Shown here piece by piece: positions 59,287 to 64,000 of a stretch of 64,000 nucleotides of DNA. Under the pieces are notes generated by a model. It saw nothing but the letters and a program-made list of their open reading frames with translations, made no database searches and had not been told where the DNA came from. The stretch comes from Nymphaea colorata (lineage: Eukaryota > Streptophyta > Magnoliopsida > Nymphaeales > Nymphaeaceae), in contig NC_045147.1 in the NCBI RefSeq assembly GCF_008831285.2, forward strand, positions 23,770,981-23,834,980, written 5' to 3'. The translations under genes were made by a program, and so were the position numbers. The first letter of the stretch is position 1. Each line of letters starts with the position of its first letter.

Positions 59287-61074
59287 ATGACGCGCTTCGT
59301 TATGATCTTCCGCGTCTTCACTGTCGTCACTTTCATATTCTTTCTCGTCCCTCATTCTTTCTCTCAGAACGTCACTGCACCCGTCACCCCTGATAAAGCC
59401 TGCAACATCACTACCAACCCAGACTTCTGCAGGTCCGTCCTCCCACCCTATGGCAGGTCCGACCTCTACGACTATGGTCGCTTCCTGGTCCGCCAATCGC
59501 TGCACCAATCGAAGAGGTTCTCTCACCTCATCGATCGATCCCTCAGGGACAACTCTACCTCTCTCTCCGGCGCAGGGATCGGAGCCCTCAGAGACTGCAT
59601 TGTTCTTTCCCAACTCACCACCAACTACTTGAGCTCCTCCATCGCCACCCTGAACGACACCACCACCACCACCCTCCCCGTCGACCAGGCCGACGACGTC
59701 CACACACTCCTCAGCGCCATCGTCACCAATCAGCAGACGTGCTTTGATGGGCTTGCTCAGGCCTCCGTCTTGAAACGCAAAGGCGACCTCTACCAGCCGC
59801 TCGTCAATGGGTCCAAGCTCTACAGCACCTCCCTTGCCATGTTCACCCATTCCTGGGCTCAGAAGGGCCACAAGAAGCACAAACAGGGCCGGCAGCTTCT
59901 AGATGAATTAAGGGTGAGGAGAGATGGCCTACCCTCATGGGTGAACGGTGGTTTCTTCCGCTCTGGACCAAGTAGAAGGTCGGTTCAGCAATCTGTTCGC
60001 GGTGGGGCACCAGTTTTGACCACTGTGGTGGTGGCCAAGAGAGGGAAGGCGAATTTTAGCAGCATCAACGACGCCATTGCAGCCGCCCCTGATAATGTGA
60101 ACGCCAGCTATGGTTACTACGTCATCAAGATAAAGGAGGGAGTTTATGAGGAGTACGTGTCTGTCAACTCGAGCAAGTCGAATATAATGATGGTAGGGGC
60201 TGGCATCAACAAGACTATAATCACCGGCAACCGTAGCGTCGGTGATGGCTTCACCACCTTCAATTCCGCCACCTTTGGTGCGACCTTCTCCTCCCCTTAT
60301 TGATCTCAAGGTTTCAAGTTATTTGTGTTCGGGTATTGGATTTTAGTTTTTAAATGTGAATATTCTTTTTGGTGTGGTGCAGTTGTAGTCGGGAGGAACT
60401 TCGTGGGAATGCGACTAACAATCAGGAACACGGCCGGACCAGCCAAGCATCAGGCGGTGGCGGTCAGGAACGGCGCAGATCTTTCCACATTCTACAAATG
60501 CAGCTTCGAGGGATACCAAGACACTCTTTACGCTCACTCCTTGCGGCAATTCTACAGAGAATGTGACGTCTACGGCACCGTCGATTTCATCTTCGGCAAC
60601 GCTGCCGTCGTCTTTCAAAAGTGCAAACTCTACGCCAGACTGCCATCGCAGGGCCAGTCCAACATGTTCACGGCTCAGGGCAGAACCGATCCGAATCAGA
60701 ACACCGGGATCTCCATAATAAACTCCGCTCTCTTGACCACACCAGAGCTGGCGGCGGCCAACGGCTCGATCCAGTCGTATCTTGGGAGGCCATGGAAGGA
60801 GTACTCGAGGACGGTGTATATGCTGTCAAACATTGGTAGTTTGATCGACCCTGCTGGTTGGGCACCCTGGTCTGGTGACTTTGCATTGAGCACTTTGTAC
60901 TATGGGGAGTATAAGAACCGAGGTGCGGGTTCGAAGACGGACAAGAGGGTTACATGGCCTGGATTCCATGTGTTGGCTGCTGTGGATGCGAGCAATTTCA
61001 CTGTAGCCAACTTTGTTCAAGGTGATACGTGGTTGGATTCCACGAGTGTGCCCTTCTCAACAGGGTTAATTTGA
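59287..61074 (+). CDS. Pectin methylesterase with PMEI pro-domain (PME-D), 560 aa
   Basis: Exon 1 (59287-60277) and exon 2 (60383-61074) join in phase 1 over a compact 105 bp intron and give 560 residues without a break. Signal peptide region MTRFVMIFRVFTVVTFIFFL; PMEI domain with four Cys (CNITTNPDFC, ALRDC, QQTC); basic linker KKHKQGRQLLDEL with a G-R-x-L-L cleavage motif; PME domain with GVYEEYVSVNSS. Catalytic residues by family alignment are Q354, Q376, D377, D398 and R466. The end WLDSTSVPFSTGLI is typical. With no mobile DNA in its intron and every motif intact, it is the best preserved copy here and a good reference for the others. Likely exported through the Golgi to the wall, where the freed PME domain demethylates pectin. 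Confidence 0.96.
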
Positions 61075-62769
61075 TTTAGAATTTGGGACTTTCAGCAGAA
61101 AATGAGAGCGAAAAATGAGTAACAGTAAGCTGTTTTAAATATTTTTCTTTTTGGTTTCTAGAAAAGTATCTCGCCTTTGTTTTTTTTTTGTATTTTCATT
61201 GTTCTTTCATAACTCGTGTCTCTCTTTAGAGATAGCAACATATTCCAGTTGTAGTTGTTTGCGCTGTTATATGATGAACACGTCCATTTACTCACAATTA
61301 AAATGATTCTTTTAAGGATCTACGGTCTGAAGTTTCCTGAAGCAGATCGGAAGTCTGAAGTGGTCACCAGATAGCCGTGTACTGGAAGCAAAATCGGGGA
61401 CGGGATTAATTACTAAAATCTGAAGTGACCTAAATACTCAACCCTTCGTTTACGTCGATCTGACGATGATGAATGAACGTAGGCAGACGGAAGTTTTCTG
61501 ATAGGAGCCAAATGTCCGAAGCCTTTCACATTCTCCAAAGTCGTGGGTAGCCGCCAACTATATGAGATCCTTCTGCATGCCCTGCCCCGCCGCGGGTTTA
61601 TTTAACTGGGACCCGGGAAAGAGATTCTGTAAGGAACCTAATGCAGCAAATACCAATTAATAGTGTACAACTGTAAACAGTAAAACAAGGTTTTACGAAT
61701 TATATATATATGCCCTATAATTGGAGTTTGCTTCGGACAAATTAATGGCCATTTTTTTGGCGACGCGTTTCTAAAACAACTATGGTTTTAGAAGAAAGTT
61801 ACAGGACAAATGTTATCATGGGAGAATGGGGATCGGAATTTGTCAAAGGGAAGGACAATAACGACGAGAAGGAAGGACTTTTACCAAAAAAGGATGATCT
61901 CCGCCTTACATATAAGACATTCCGTGAGCATCATGAAATCCGGACCATATTTTATTGGTCGCTCTATTGCCTAGTACTTTTATCACGTTAACTTAAGACT
62001 GCCTTCCTCTCAATTTACAACTAGGTGACTACTGTGTTTAAACCAGGTAACGAATAGGGGAGTCAAAATTGCCAACGTTTCATTCATCTTCTCCCTTTTA
62101 ACTGGTTATGCCACCTTTTTGCTGTCCATTAATATTCATCTTGGAAATGATCCTGTGGTGGGTTGCAGACTGGCATGATAACGAAAGTCAACGACAGACT
62201 ATTTCAAGATTGACTTCAAGTAGGAAGTGAAAAGTAAAAGAAGAACAGTTCTGAATTCAGATCCACAAGGCAAGCAAGAATAAAATTAGAGTAAAGTCAA
62301 CCACAGCATGTCAACAGAATCGCACAAGCGCGGAGAGAACAAGAAGAAAAAAGTTAATGTTAATTGTGACCAGTGATCCCATTCGAATCGCAACAAATTC
62401 TCCGTCAGTTTTTGGTCCTCTCAAACTTGGATGGGCCGAAATATTTGACTCCGTCACAGCATCCCATTAGCTATTCCTCTTTTCCCCCCTTCTACTCTGT
62501 CCTCTCACGTCATTCATTTGTTTTTCTTCTACCACTACTTCTATTTTCACCTTCGCGACATGCCAGCTTGACTTGCAAGCTCAGCCTTCCAGAAACAAAT
62601 TTGTTTGTTGCAAAAAGAGCAGTCAAAAGGTTTATTTATATGTTGAACCATAAATCAGAACGCTTGCATATTCAAACTTCTAAAGAGAAAAAACAAGCAG
62701 ATTCACTCAATTCAATCTCATAAAACAGCGACTCTCCCACAATGGGCACGTTTTTCTTCTTCATCATCT
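61075..62769. other. Region between the 3' ends of PME-D and PME-E
   Basis: The two genes converge here. Apart from presumed 3' UTRs I see no gene. Short open frames at 61782-61991 and 62373-62723 have no known motif. Confidence 0.5.
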
Positions 62770-63455
62770 TCAAGCCAACCCACCTGTGAAGGGCACAGTT
62801 GTCTTAGGCAGCCACACATCTCCATGGACAAAATTAGACACCGTGAAGCCTCCAGCATCGTTGGCCATCATCAAGTGGAATCCCGGCCATTTAACCCTCC
62901 TACTAGTGTCTGCACCTGGCCCACGGTTGCCATACTCACCGTAGTATAATGTTCCCAGAGCGGAACTACTGCTCCAAGCCAGCCAACCGGCAGGGTCGAT
63001 CAAGCTGCCAAGGTTGGACTGCATGACCACCGTTCTAGAGTATGGCCGCCACGGCCGGCCGAGAAAGGTCCTCACGTTGGTTGCCTTGGATAATTCAGGA
63101 CCAGCCAAGATATTGCAGTTTACAATGGAGGTGCCAGTGTTCTGATTCGGATCCGACCTGCCTTGTGCTGTCACGGTGTTTAGCTTCCCAGGCGGCAGCC
63201 GAGCATAGATGTTGCAGTTCTGGAAGACGGCAGCCGCATTCCCAAAGATGAAGTCCACGGTGCCGTAAATGTCGCACTCCCGATAGAACTGACGGAGGGA
63301 GTAGGCATAGAGAGTGTCTTGATATCCCTCAAAGCTGCATTGATAGAACGCTGAAAGGTCCGCACCGTTTCTCACTGCCACTGCTTGGCCTTTAGCTGGC
63401 CCTGCTGTGTTGCGTACTGTGATGCCAATTGCTACAAAGCCTTCCCCTTGTACAG
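62770..63455 (-). CDS. Pectin methylesterase (PME-E), second exon only; rest beyond window
   Basis: On the minus strand an acceptor (GGCATGCAG) at 63456 opens AVQGEGFVAIGITVRNTAGP in phase 1, matching exon 2 of the other PMEs. GQAVAVRNGAD, GYQDTLYAYSLRQFYREC, GTVDFIFGNAAAVFQ and GRPWRPYSRTVVMQS keep the catalytic Gln, Gln-Asp, Asp and Arg. It ends VWLPKTTVPFTGGLA with a stop at 62770. LAWSSSSALGTLYYGEY replaces the usual PWSGDFALSTLYYGEY. The first exon must lie right of 64000, so the intron exceeds 545 bp and whether the gene is intact cannot be judged. Confidence 0.92.
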
Positions 63456-64000
63456 CTGCATGCCATTACCAGTCAGTTTAAGATCATATATGTCACCGGC
63501 CGTTTCTTGAAATGTAACACAACATTGCATTCTTGAACGACCAAGCAAATTGAATTACCAAGCAAATTGTATCAGACAAAGTCAGTGGGCAATGCGCTAG
63601 CCTCTATCGGAATTGTGTCGATAATATAAATATACATAAAAAAAACAGTAAATAAACAATCATGCATAAATAAAGATAAAAACATGTAAATGAATAATCA
63701 TGCATATTTATGTCTGTATATGTGTAACGCGTATCTGTGGGGAGACTACTGTATGGCAGCAAAGAACCACTGTATCTCGGGGTGGGGCAGGTCCAGTTGG
63801 GCATAAACCAAAATGGGGACCACTTAGATTCAATATCAGCTGCTCTCCCGAAGTGTCACCATATGATTAAATATGACCTGATTATATGTCATATGAGCGG
63901 CTGGTTCACCATAAAAAAGCCGACCTGCTCTTGTGAAACTGGAGGGGACCATGATATGGGCCAGCACACATATGATAGTAGTCGTTGAAGAAGCGAGAAC
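63456..64000 (-). other. Intron of PME-E, running off the window
   Basis: No PMEI-domain sequence is seen up to the right edge. There is an AT-rich stretch with repeated CATGCATAAATAAA-like words at about 63660-63705. Confidence 0.5.

Overview
This window is nuclear DNA of a flowering plant. Genes are split by introns with plant-type splice sites, the spaces between genes are AT-rich, and the mobile elements are typical of plants: Ty1/copia elements primed by initiator tRNA-Met, Tourist-like and hAT-like MITEs, and an L1-type LINE. I cannot name the species. All gene calls come from reading translated segments and splice sites by eye; no database search was run.

The theme is cell-wall polysaccharide modification. 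The left edge holds the 3' five exons of a GH9 endo-beta-1,4-glucanase (63-1597). A dispersed array of type I pectin methylesterases (PMEI pro-domain plus PME domain, two exons) follows: PME-A (minus, 9981-12288, 555 aa), PME-B (plus, 32534-35634, one frameshift), PME-C (plus, 39373-42503, 560 aa), PME-D (plus, 59287-61074, 560 aa) and the last exon of PME-E (minus, 62770-63455). Three PME relics lie among them: 43394-43752 (minus), 44597-45574 (plus) and 57154-57601 (minus). A broken TBL-type polysaccharide O-acetyltransferase gene lies at 15145-18496. Two unrelated gene relics also occur: the 5' exons of uroporphyrinogen decarboxylase (45620-47345) and the start of an SLAC1-type anion channel (49538-49971).

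Mobile DNA explains much of the spacing: a nearly intact copia element with a 1273-codon polyprotein (49972-54912, 3' end missing), an older copia relic (25080-26685), a 5'-truncated LINE (28018-29600), two Tourist-like MITEs with 3-bp TWA target duplications (16301-16770 inside a TBL exon, and 37059-37520), two hAT-like MITEs (19220-19413, 23090-23263), a possible tRNA-derived SINE in the PME-B intron, and an unclassified repeat present three times (13043, 23528, 29776).

The most striking structure is the block 54913-58405. It is a direct-orientation mosaic copy: its left part matches 7764-11150 (flank, second exon and intron of PME-A) and its right part matches 41353-41804 (the end of the PME-C intron). 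It abuts the point where the copia element is cut off. With the inverted pair of PME relics, a 3 x 55 bp tandem in one relic and an 82 bp tandem next to the PME-A TATA box, the window shows a PME cluster being copied, broken and recombined. I found no sign of an unknown multi-gene system; the novelty lies in these rearrangements.
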